A stretch of DNA of 64,000 nt from HGM04593 sp045660825 (lineage in GTDB: Bacteria > Bacteroidota > Bacteroidia > Bacteroidales > Bacteroidaceae): NCBI GenBank assembly GCA_045660825.1, contig JAZREN010000008.1, positions 1 through 64,000 on the forward strand, in the 5' to 3' direction. This document shows, piece by piece, positions 42,630 to 50,663 of the stretch (position 1 is its first letter; every line of letters starts with the position of its first letter). Both the position numbers and the translations under genes were made by a program. The notes under the pieces are model-generated. The model did no database searches. It was not told where the DNA came from and saw only the letters and a list, made by a program, of their open reading frames with translations.

Positions 42630-43120
42630 CTATTTCTTTGGTGTCTCTTTCTCTTCGATATTGCCGTCGAGGTCGAATCGCTCGAATCTCGCTCGTGCAT
42701 TCTTGCTTTCCTGTGCAATCATCTTTTTCAGTCTTTTCGGATTCTGGTCAAAAACATCCATCTTGCAGAAATCATCGGCAAAACCATCGCCTTCCTTAAG
42801 GAACGATTTTTTTGCATCATCCGGTATTGTGCGCTCCGGTTCAATCTGCATCTTTATTGCTTCGGCCAGGTCCTTGACTATCAAGAGGTGGCTGCTGTGG
42901 TAAACAAGTATCTCATATCCAAGGCGTAGTGTGACTGCGTTGCAGTCTTTGCCACCACCCAAAGTCGGGGTTCTTGCTTCCTTCGCCAATCCACAAGAGG
43001 ATTGCAAAGAAAAATGTTATGACCATCAGAAGCTTTACCGATATCCATATCTGATGACGTGTTGCATCATAATGCTCTTCTAAAGAGCTGGTATCCCTCG
43101 AAGAATTTTGGAATTTTCAT
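42630..43120 (-). pseudogene. Broken membrane-protein gene
   Basis: The start ATG at 43120 reads MKIPKFFEGYQLFRRAL then stops. A shift within about 10 codons opens EHYDATRHQIWISVKLLMVI followed by a hydrophobic helix (TFFFAILLWIGEG) and NPDFGWW. A second shift near 42950 joins DCNAVTLRLGYEILVYHSSH through to NIEEKETPKK at 42630. The joined product would be about 160 residues with one membrane helix. No family is recognised. The intact ancestral frame cannot be fixed without a homologue. It lies next to the broken gene at 41913-42498. Confidence 0.6.
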
Positions 43121-43199
43121 TCTGTTGTCTGTTTATGAGTTCCTGACAGGTGTTCTCGCGGTGTGGCATGACGTTGCGACTGCAAACCGCGGTAAAAAA

Positions 43200-43228
43200 C
43201 AATAGGTCCCTCATTAAGGAACCTATTG
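43200..43228 (-). terminator. Hairpin terminator
   Basis: CAATAGGTCCC (43200-43210) pairs with GGAACCTATTG (43218-43228) with one mismatch-like G-U; TTTTTTACC follows on the minus strand, 5 bp after the stop of the gene at 43233. Confidence 0.8.
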
Positions 43229-43232
43229 ACTA

Positions 43233-43868
43233 TCATTTCTTCTCAATGTCTTCCATGTTCTTGCGTGGCTCTTTCTTCGCGAGTGTGATGATGTTGTACA
43301 CATACTCTGTAATCCACGCTTGTGAGTAGCCGAGCTTCTCGTTGTAGTTGCGAACTGAATATACGGTGCGGAATGTGGCCTCGTCCTTCCAGTTGTTCTT
43401 GGTGAAGATGTCACCAACAATCTTCTCGGTCATGCTGTGCAGGAGCTTGTGCATGAAACCCGGTACGCGGAACTTCCACTTGAGCAGGTTGCCCACAAGC
43501 ATCATCAGGTCGTTGTTGAAACCCTGGAATGCAAAGAGGAATGGCTGGGCGTCCTGTATCTTCTTGCAGTTCTTCTTTATTGAACTGTCAATCTCCTTGA
43601 AGAAGTTGTCGTCGAGCTTGTAGATCTGCTCGAGCATCTTCTTGCACTTGCTGCGCTCGCCCACGCCAAGTTTGTTGTTCTGTGTGGGCACCTTGAGGGT
43701 GCGCTTGAAGGTTGCCAGGTCGGGCAACATGTTGATGTTGGTTATGCCAATGTTAGCTGCCATGGCTGCCTGGTAGTATACTCGTATGAGGGTCATGAAA
43801 TCCTCCATGCCACCAACGCGCTGCTCGGCGCTTTTGTCTTTCTTCTTGAAAAAATCAAATAATCCCAT
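43233..43868 (-). CDS. Conserved hypothetical cytoplasmic protein
   Basis: This 211-residue protein starts MGLFDFFKKKDKSAEQ, an amphipathic N-terminus often found in small Bacteroidetes proteins, and has no signal peptide or membrane helix. It is almost wholly helical. Visible landmarks include MEDFMTLIRVYYQAAMAANI, KKMLEQIYKLDDNFFKEIDS, a PFLFAFQGFNNDLMMLVGN segment and a Lys-rich end. No motif indicates an activity and I do not recognise a family. It lies 49 bp after yidC, with a terminator immediately downstream. A yidC-linked function is possible but unsupported. Confidence 0.7.
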   Translation of the reverse strand: MGLFDFFKKKDKSAEQRVGGMEDFMTLIRVYYQAAMAANIGITNINMLPDLATFKRTLKVPTQNNKLGVGERSKCKKMLEQIYKLDDNFFKEIDSSIKKNCKKIQDAQPFLFAFQGFNNDLMMLVGNLLKWKFRVPGFMHKLLHSMTEKIVGDIFTKNNWKDEATFRTVYSVRNYNEKLGYSQAWITEYVYNIITLAKKEPRKNMEDIEKK

Positions 43869-43917
43869 TATTGAAATTCTTTATCTGTTATTGTTCCTTA
43901 ATATAAAATAGGGCGCA

Positions 43918-45843
43918 TCACTTCTTGCGGCTGTTCTTGATTCGCTCGCGCTCCTCGAGCATCTTGCGCTGCTGCTCCTGCAGTGCCTCAAGGCGTGCCA
44001 TCATGTTGGTCTGCTTTGCTGCTGAGTCCTTGTTCTTCTCGGCATATGCCTCCATCTTCTTGAGCAGCTCGTCTTCCTTGACGCTCTTTCTCAAATAGAG
44101 TGCAATGATGATGCTGAAGAGGGTTGAGAGGAAGTAGTAGTAGTTCAAACCTGCAGAGTAGTTGTTGAACATGAAGAAGAAGATTACCGGCATGAGGTAC
44201 ATCATCCAGCGCATCATCTTCTGCTGCTGCTCCATCTCGGGTGTTGTCATGGCTGGTGCCTGGAGCTTGCTGGTGTAGTATGTGTTGATAATCTGTGTCA
44301 CTGAGAATAGCAAGCAGAAAATGCTTATGTGGTCACCGATGAGCCACAGATCCTTGTTCCAACTCAAAAGCGCGTCGAATGCCGAGAGGTCGTGTGCCCA
44401 AAGGAAACTCTCCTGGCGCAACTCAATGGCGTTTGGCACAAAGTTGAAGAGGGCGATGAAGATTGGCATCTGTATGAGCATTGGCAAGCAACCGCCCATT
44501 GGGCTTGCGCCATATTTCTGGTAGAGTGCCATCATCTCCTGCTGTTTCTTCAACTGGTCCTCCTTCTTGGGGTATTTCTCGTTCAGCTCATCGAGATATG
44601 GCTTGAGGGCACGCATCTTTGCCGATGAAACGTATGACTTCTTTGTGAACGGATAGACGCAGAGCTTTACAATGAGTGTGAGTAACAGCAGTACGATACC
44701 CATGTTGAGACCTGTGCTTGAAAGGATGTCGAACAGGTACATGATGAAATAGCGGTTTATCCAGCGTACTATTGGCCAACCAAAGTAGATGAGTTCCTCA
44801 AGCTCGAGGTCGTTCTCGGGGTTGATGGCCTCGACGTTTGCATCCTTAAGGGCGCTGAACTTATTGGGGCCGAAGTAGAACTGGAGGCCGGTTGCTGCTG
44901 TGCCGCTTGGGTCAAACTGTGCTGTTGTTGTAGTTGTGCACTCCTTGAGTATCTTCTCGCCTTCGGGGATGCTGTTGGATGCGATCTTGGTGTTGCTGAA
45001 ACTGCCGTCGGCAATCATTATTGACGAGAAGAACTGGTTCTTGTATGCTACCCAGCTTACATTCTCGGTGAGCGACTTGCTGTCGTTCTTCATCTCGCTG
45101 AGGTTGTCGGTGTCGTCATCTGTCAGCTTGTATGTGAGGCTGGTGAAGCGCTGCTCAAAGTCATAGCCCGGCTCCTGCTGGCGCAACAACTGCTTCCATA
45201 CGATGTCTACCGACTCACTTGAACTGAGCAACTCGCCCATGTTGTTTGCCTTGATGTAAAGGTCTGTGACATAACTGTCGGGGCGCAGCTGGTAGATGAA
45301 ATCGATGTAGCGTCCCTCGTTGAAGTCGAGTCGCAACACGGCCTTGTCGGCTGTGACCTCCTGCAGGGCAAAATAGCACAGCTCGGTGTTGAGGTCTCCA
45401 TACTGGGGTTTCATCTTGAATGTATATGCCATTCTGTTGTCGCCAGGCTTGCTGCTGCTCTTGAGCTTGTCGCTGCTGTCAAAGAGCACTACGTCGCCGC
45501 CCTGCTGGTCCTTATAGTCCTTGAGCGATGCGCTTGTGATGCGGCCGCCAAGGGTGCTGATGGTGACACTCACCTTGTCATTTGACAAAACAACGGGTGT
45601 TTCCACACCGTTATATACTTTGTGGAAAATGCTTGTGGTGTCGTTCTTGATGCTCTCGAACTGTTTCTTTGCATATTCAGCGCGCTCCTGCTCGATTTTC
45701 TGGTCCTGGATTTTCTTCTGGGCAATGCGCTCCTGACGTGCTTTCTCTCGCTGTATGTCCTCGGGACTCTTCTGGTTGAATTTGAAGAAACCAATGATTA
45801 CAAGTCCGATAAGTACGTATGCGATAATGGTTTTTTTGTTCAT
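43918..45843 (-). CDS. yidC: Membrane protein insertase YidC
   Basis: This 641-residue inner-membrane insertase and chaperone helps place proteins in the membrane, alone or with Sec. It has one N-terminal membrane helix (IIAYVLIGLVIIGFFKF), a large periplasmic domain (about 60-345, long as in Gram-negative YidC), and the conserved C-terminal five-helix insertase core starting near DILSSTGLNMGIVLLLLTLI, with YPFTKKSYVSSAKMRALKP, the cytoplasmic hairpin, and GGCLPMLIQMPIFIALF. The positively charged C-terminal tail is rich in Arg/Glu. Length is usual for Bacteroidetes. A -7 box TATCTTTG is at 45902-45895. Confidence 0.95.
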   Translation of the reverse strand: MNKKTIIAYVLIGLVIIGFFKFNQKSPEDIQREKARQERIAQKKIQDQKIEQERAEYAKKQFESIKNDTTSIFHKVYNGVETPVVLSNDKVSVTISTLGGRITSASLKDYKDQQGGDVVLFDSSDKLKSSSKPGDNRMAYTFKMKPQYGDLNTELCYFALQEVTADKAVLRLDFNEGRYIDFIYQLRPDSYVTDLYIKANNMGELLSSSESVDIVWKQLLRQQEPGYDFEQRFTSLTYKLTDDDTDNLSEMKNDSKSLTENVSWVAYKNQFFSSIMIADGSFSNTKIASNSIPEGEKILKECTTTTTAQFDPSGTAATGLQFYFGPNKFSALKDANVEAINPENDLELEELIYFGWPIVRWINRYFIMYLFDILSSTGLNMGIVLLLLTLIVKLCVYPFTKKSYVSSAKMRALKPYLDELNEKYPKKEDQLKKQQEMMALYQKYGASPMGGCLPMLIQMPIFIALFNFVPNAIELRQESFLWAHDLSAFDALLSWNKDLWLIGDHISIFCLLFSVTQIINTYYTSKLQAPAMTTPEMEQQQKMMRWMMYLMPVIFFFMFNNYSAGLNYYYFLSTLFSIIIALYLRKSVKEDELLKKMEAYAEKNKDSAAKQTNMMARLEALQEQQRKMLEERERIKNSRKK

Positions 45844-45894
45844 TTTTTATGTTGTAAGTAGTTTATAATTCAAATTGTTTCCGCAATAGACTTG

Positions 45895-45902
45895 CAAAGA
45901 TA
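45895..45902 (-). promoter_or_regulatory. -7 box for yidC
   Basis: TATCTTTG on the minus strand fits TAnnTTTG, 52 bp before the start codon. A clear -33 element is not seen. The divergent DUF3078 gene has TATCTTCG near 45999-46006. Confidence 0.5.
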
Positions 45903-46022
45903 TGAAAAAAATAACAATATTCTCCATTTGCGGGGCGCTTAAATGCAAAGTTTATATTTATTATGTCCGTTGCGCACATTTATTGTTAAAAATTATTATC
46001 TTCGCACATCAAAAATAAAGCT

Positions 46023-47309
46023 ATGAAAACAAGATTGACTATTTCTCTATTCTCTTTGTTCGCGTTGTCTGTGGCAACAGCACAGGACAATTCGGAAGTG
46101 TATGACTATTTCAACAGCAAGATTGATGAGGCTGTTGCAGCGGCGACTGTGGTTGATGGTGATGATACCGAAGATGCTAACCACGTGTATGCCAAACTGT
46201 TTGCGACACCAGTGCTCTATGAGTCGGTGGTGAAGGAGGCTTTTACCGGCAATGACGAAACTGCGGAAAACGATGTGAAGGCGATGGACGCCGAGCGCGA
46301 GGCTGTGGTTGAGGAGATGATGATGAATCTTTACCGTACTGCTCCCGAAAAGGTGCAGATGACCGAGGCCGAGTTGCGCAGCGAGAAGTTCGTTCCTACG
46401 AATGTGGCAAAGGTTGCTGCTCCAAGCCTTAACTTTGCAAAGTTGGAAATCCCGACCGATGTGGCCGGTGGCATGAAGACCACTGTGAAGAAACCAAGCA
46501 ACTGGAAATTCTCGGGACGTACATCGTTGACATTTACACAGAACTTCATCTCGGAGAACTGGTACCAGGGTGGTGAGAGCAACTACGCCATGCTTGCGAC
46601 AATAGACCTCGACATGAACTATGACGACAAGGACCGCATCACATGGACAAACCACTTTGACCTTGATTTGGGCTTTGCTACATCGCAGGCCGATACACTT
46701 CACTCTTTCAGAACAAATACCGATAAGTTGCGTCTTGAGTCAACATTCGGTTACAAGATTGTGAAGAATCTTGACCTTGCGGCAAAGCTGAAGGTTGAGT
46801 CACAGATGTTGCCAAACTATCCTGTGAATACAGCCGATTTCATCTCTAACTGTCTTGCTCCGCTCGATGCGAATGCTTCAATCGGTTTCAACTTCAAGCC
46901 AAATCTCGGTAACTTCAAGCTCGAAGTCTTCCTTGCTCCTCTCTCGGCCTACAATTTCCGCTATGTACACTATGAGCGCCTTGCGAACTCGCTTGGTGTG
47001 AACGAGGATAACGGTTTTGATGTCGGCAAGGGACGTGCAAGACACGACTATGGTACCCAGCTTGTGGTTACAATCCCTACATATCAGTTGACTTCGTTCC
47101 TCGATGTGTATTCACGTCTTGAGTACTACACCAATTATCACCGTGCATTCTTCCAGTGGGAGACAAAGTTCAACGTTGCTCTCAGCAAGTATTTCACAGC
47201 TTCGTTGATGCTTAACGCACGCTTCGATGACAGCGTGACAATGCACGACGAGTGGAAGTTCTGGCAGTTGAAAGAGCTTTTCACACTTGGCGTTGCCTAC
47301 GCTTGGTAA
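46023..47309 (+). CDS. DUF3078 predicted outer-membrane beta-barrel protein
   Basis: This 428-residue exported protein has a signal peptide ending near ATAQ (residue 21). Residues 25-150 are a helical, acidic periplasmic-side region. From GRTSLTFTQNFISENWYQGG (about 160) onward the protein has alternating strands ending in aromatic residues and a C-terminal LFTLGVAYAW with terminal Trp, typical of barrels. FTQNFISENWYQGG and the NFDLGFA-like repeats match DUF3078. The role is unknown. It is followed after 46 bp by the CPA2 antiporter on the same strand and diverges from yidC. Confidence 0.85.
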   Translation: MKTRLTISLFSLFALSVATAQDNSEVYDYFNSKIDEAVAAATVVDGDDTEDANHVYAKLFATPVLYESVVKEAFTGNDETAENDVKAMDAEREAVVEEMMMNLYRTAPEKVQMTEAELRSEKFVPTNVAKVAAPSLNFAKLEIPTDVAGGMKTTVKKPSNWKFSGRTSLTFTQNFISENWYQGGESNYAMLATIDLDMNYDDKDRITWTNHFDLDLGFATSQADTLHSFRTNTDKLRLESTFGYKIVKNLDLAAKLKVESQMLPNYPVNTADFISNCLAPLDANASIGFNFKPNLGNFKLEVFLAPLSAYNFRYVHYERLANSLGVNEDNGFDVGKGRARHDYGTQLVVTIPTYQLTSFLDVYSRLEYYTNYHRAFFQWETKFNVALSKYFTASLMLNARFDDSVTMHDEWKFWQLKELFTLGVAYAW

Positions 47310-47355
47310 GAGATAGGACCGAAAAGAAATATTTCACAATAGACAGTATACCATC

Positions 47356-49371
47356 ATGAATTTCAGTACGTTGTTCCCTGTTACCGAACCGACCTGGATT
47401 TATCTTGGGGTGCTGTCTATTGTGCTTTTTGCGCCGTTGTTGTTCAATAAACTGCGCATGCCGCATATCATCGGAATGATTCTTGCCGGCTTGCTCATCG
47501 GGCCCAATGGTCTGAACATTCTTGACCACGATGACAGTTTTGAACTCTTTGGTGAGGTGGGACTCTTCTACATTATGTTCCTTGCCAGTCTTGAGATCAA
47601 CATGCAGGAGATGAAGCAGGCAAAGGGTGGTGCATTGCTCATGGGACTTGCCGTCTTTGCAATACCCATTGCACTCGGTCTGTTGGCGAACATCTTCATT
47701 CTGAAGTATGATAACCTCATGACCGCGATACTGCTGGCGAGTATGTATGCATCGTACACCCTGATATCGTATCCCATTGTGGCACGTTATGGTCTCTCGC
47801 GCCTGCGTTGCGTGAACTTTGTGGTGGGCGGTACTGTGATTACCGACACGCTCACCCTCTTTGTGCTGGCAATCATTGTTGGTATATCCAGGGGCGAGGC
47901 AAATGTGTGGTTCGTACTGCTCATGTTCGTGAAGCTGATAGCTGTGGGCGCAATAATCATTTTCCTCTTCCCGCGCATTGCACGCTATTTCTTCCGCAAC
48001 TATAACGACAGTGTCATACAGTATATCTTTGTGATGATGCTGCTGTTTCTTGGTGCGGGATTGATGAAACTTGCAGGCATGGAGGGTATCCTCGGTGCCT
48101 TCATCACCGGTTTGGTGCTCAATAGGCTCATCCCTCACTCGTCGCCCCTGATGCGACGTATCGACTTTGTGGGAAATGCGATATTCATACCGTTCTTCCT
48201 CATTGGTGTGGGTATGATGATTGACGTAAGCGTGCTCTTCAAGGGTGGCAATTCGCTCATGGTGGCCGGCGTGATGGTCGCTACCGCACTCACGGGCAAG
48301 TGGATTGCATCGTTCCTGGTGTCAAAGGTATATCGCATGTCGTCGGGTGAGCGCAACCTTATGTTCGGTTTGAGTACCTCACAGGCTGCTGCAACGTTGG
48401 CTGCAGCCATTGTGGGTAACAAGATTGGGCTGTTGAACGATGATGTGCTCAACGGAACCATTCTGCTCATTCTTGTAACCTGCATTGTAAGTTCCATTGT
48501 TGCCGACAGGGCGTCGCGTGGGCTCATCCTTTCGGGCAAGGCGCTCAATGCACCGGCCGGGGTGTTGTCAAAGAAGACTCTCCTTGCACTCGCCAACCCA
48601 AATATGGTCGACAGGCTTATGGATTTGGCACTGCTTGTGCGCAAGGAGAACAGCCACATCCCCCTCTCGGCCATCACTGTTGTGCTCGACGAGGATAAAC
48701 AACGTCAGCAGCAGGGTGTAAAGGTTCTCGACCATGCTGCCAACATTGCTGCGTCGGTGAATGTACCGCTGCTCACCAAGATGCGACTCACAACCAACCT
48801 TGCGCACGGTATTGTGCACGAGGTAAAGGAGAACGACTATCGCGAGCTGATTCTTGGTTTTCACAAGAAGGAGACTGCCAACGACAGCTTCTTGGGTAAC
48901 GTGTTGCCCGAGGTGCTCAACTCGCTCGATTGTCAGGTTGTAATGGCGCGCATGAACATCCCGCTGAATACCGTTCGGGTGATTCACATAACCTTCCCTG
49001 CAAAGGCTGAGTTCGAGGCCGGTTTTGCCTATTGGGTAGAGGAGACTGCGCGCATGGCAAGCGGCTTGGGTTGCAGGATAATGTATCACGGACACCCCGA
49101 CACAACGGCAAAAATCAAACTCGAACTGAAGAAACATGCGCCAATCGATGCTTCATTCTTTGAAACCGACGGCGGTAACGACCTCAAGCGACTTGCTCAG
49201 GTTATCAAAAAGGATCACCTGCTCATCATTGTAAGCGCACGCAAGGGCTCAATCTCATTCCGCCCATCGCTCGACCACATCTTTGTGCAGTTGCAGCGCG
49301 ATTATCAGGACACACCTATCATGCTCATATACCCAAGCGGCTACAAGGTAGAGGGTGGTGAGACACACTGA
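47356..49371 (+). CDS. CPA2-family cation:proton antiporter with C-terminal soluble domains
   Basis: This 671-residue membrane protein has 12-13 helices in the first 410 residues. Landmarks of the Na+(K+)/H+ antiporter fold include RMPHIIGMILAGLLIGPNGL, FYIMFLASLEINMQEMKQAK, and GILGAFITGLVLNRLIP. The soluble C-terminus (about 420-665) resembles two USP-like domains, the first beginning near DRLMDLALLVRKEN, rather than the TrkA-N domain of Kef. It moves K+ or Na+ against H+ across the inner membrane; which ion is not determinable. It is 46 bp after the DUF3078 gene and 34 bp before the TIR gene on the same strand. Confidence 0.88.
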   Translation: MNFSTLFPVTEPTWIYLGVLSIVLFAPLLFNKLRMPHIIGMILAGLLIGPNGLNILDHDDSFELFGEVGLFYIMFLASLEINMQEMKQAKGGALLMGLAVFAIPIALGLLANIFILKYDNLMTAILLASMYASYTLISYPIVARYGLSRLRCVNFVVGGTVITDTLTLFVLAIIVGISRGEANVWFVLLMFVKLIAVGAIIIFLFPRIARYFFRNYNDSVIQYIFVMMLLFLGAGLMKLAGMEGILGAFITGLVLNRLIPHSSPLMRRIDFVGNAIFIPFFLIGVGMMIDVSVLFKGGNSLMVAGVMVATALTGKWIASFLVSKVYRMSSGERNLMFGLSTSQAAATLAAAIVGNKIGLLNDDVLNGTILLILVTCIVSSIVADRASRGLILSGKALNAPAGVLSKKTLLALANPNMVDRLMDLALLVRKENSHIPLSAITVVLDEDKQRQQQGVKVLDHAANIAASVNVPLLTKMRLTTNLAHGIVHEVKENDYRELILGFHKKETANDSFLGNVLPEVLNSLDCQVVMARMNIPLNTVRVIHITFPAKAEFEAGFAYWVEETARMASGLGCRIMYHGHPDTTAKIKLELKKHAPIDASFFETDGGNDLKRLAQVIKKDHLLIIVSARKGSISFRPSLDHIFVQLQRDYQDTPIMLIYPSGYKVEGGETH

Positions 49372-49405
49372 TAAAGGTTAAAACGGATAGGTGAATCAAA
49401 TTACT

Positions 49406-50455
49406 ATGGAAGATAAGAAATACGACATTTTTGTAAGTTACAGCCGCGCCGACATGGATGTTGTAAAGCGCTTGGTCGATGATATCCACGAAAAGACGAA
49501 TGCCCGCTGTTGGGTTGACTGGAACGGAGTGAAGAGTGGCGACCAATTTGTCGATGTTATTATAAATGCCATTGACAGGGTTGATACGGTGCTGTTTATC
49601 TTGTCGGACAATTCCATGGCTTCGGAGTTTGCAAGAAGGGAAATCGACTATGCACGTAATACTGGCAAGAAGATAATTCCTGTGGTTGTTGATGGCGGTA
49701 AACTGCGTGGCTGGTTCCTCTTCTATTTTGGATCGATAGACTATACAGATGTAAAGTCAACATTGCAATATGATAAATTGATATGTAATATTGAAAAAAG
49801 ATATGTCAATAAATCTGTTAAGTTAAAAGACGACAAAATCCCGAAGAGAAAAGAGCAACTATATAAAAATAAGCCTTTTTGGTTTTGTTTAGTATGTCTT
49901 TTATTTTTTAGTTTGTTTATAACCAAGTTGGTTGATCAAAAAAATGATAAGCAACTTTCAACTTCTTATGCCGTAGGCGACTATTATATCGATGGCACAA
50001 AAGAGGGAATTGTATTTGCTGTTTACGAAGGCGGAATTCATGGTAAAATCATAAGCCTTTGTGAAGGTAAAGCGCAATGGGCTGTTGATTCTGTGTGGAC
50101 AAAACAAACAAACGCCGTATTCGATGATGGTGGTGTAAGTAATATGGATATAATCAAAGCATGCCCCAACTGGAAAACTGATTATCCAGCTTTTATGTGG
50201 TGTTCCTCTTTGGGTGATGCCTGGTATCTACCTGCTATAAAAGAATTGGAATTGATATATGCAAACAAGGATGTTATAAATCGTGGATTAAATGATCGGG
50301 GGTATAGTGGACTTGGAGAAGATGTATATTGGTCATCTACAGAACATAGAGAGGATATTTCTGCAGCATGGCGTGTCAAGATGAGTGATGGTACAACTTA
50401 TTATCGTCGCAAGAAACTAAGTAATACCAATATACGTGCAGTTGCAACTTTTTGA
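49406..50455 (+). CDS. Transmembrane TIR-domain protein with extracytoplasmic DUF1566-like domain
   Basis: This 349-residue protein has an N-terminal TIR domain (about 4-120): DIFVSYSRADMDVVKRLV, RCWVDWNGVKSGDQF, VLFILSDNSMASEFARREI with Glu79 in the position of the NADase catalytic acid. A membrane helix follows (about 158-175, WFCLVCLLFFSLFITKLV), then a 170-residue C-terminal domain with WCSSLGDAWYLPAIKELELI, YWSSTEHR and NTNIRAVATF, as in DUF1566/Fib_succ_major-type domains. The Lys-rich segment before the helix puts TIR in the cytoplasm and the C-terminal domain outside. It may sense an external ligand and deplete NAD or signal (inference). ATG 49406 was preferred over GTG 49391. Confidence 0.8.
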   Translation: MEDKKYDIFVSYSRADMDVVKRLVDDIHEKTNARCWVDWNGVKSGDQFVDVIINAIDRVDTVLFILSDNSMASEFARREIDYARNTGKKIIPVVVDGGKLRGWFLFYFGSIDYTDVKSTLQYDKLICNIEKRYVNKSVKLKDDKIPKRKEQLYKNKPFWFCLVCLLFFSLFITKLVDQKNDKQLSTSYAVGDYYIDGTKEGIVFAVYEGGIHGKIISLCEGKAQWAVDSVWTKQTNAVFDDGGVSNMDIIKACPNWKTDYPAFMWCSSLGDAWYLPAIKELELIYANKDVINRGLNDRGYSGLGEDVYWSSTEHREDISAAWRVKMSDGTTYYRRKKLSNTNIRAVATF

Positions 50456-50529
50456 TTTTTAGGATTTACACTCAAGCAAGCTTGGTGTTTCCTCGTTTAA
50501 TCACATCTTTCCGCGTGCCGGGCTCTTTG

Positions 50530-50552
50530 GTCCTTTGGGGCGACCAAAGGAC
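50530..50552. repeat. Short palindrome
   Basis: GTCCTTTGG (50530-50538) and CCAAAGGAC (50544-50552) are perfect arms with a 5-nt loop. No T-run follows, so its role is not clear. The rest of the stretch 50456-50663 shows only a 30-codon frame at 50553-50645 without family resemblance. Confidence 0.5.
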
Positions 50553-50663
50553 ATGATAGAAAGACTTGAAATAAATTCAAGTGAACAATTAAGGTTGAGA
50601 ATAGCTGTCGAATATAATGGAGAACGAAAACGAAATTCACGGTAAAATTCTACTGAGCCCCTT

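Noticed and set aside
47281..48138. Long minus-strand frame opposite the antiporter gene
   Set aside because: His/Gln-rich composition typical of an antisense shadow; the antiporter frame has clear membrane helices.
50553..50645. Thirty-codon frame after the TIR gene
   Set aside because: Too short, no ribosome binding site beyond a palindrome just upstream, and no family resemblance. It may be a remnant.
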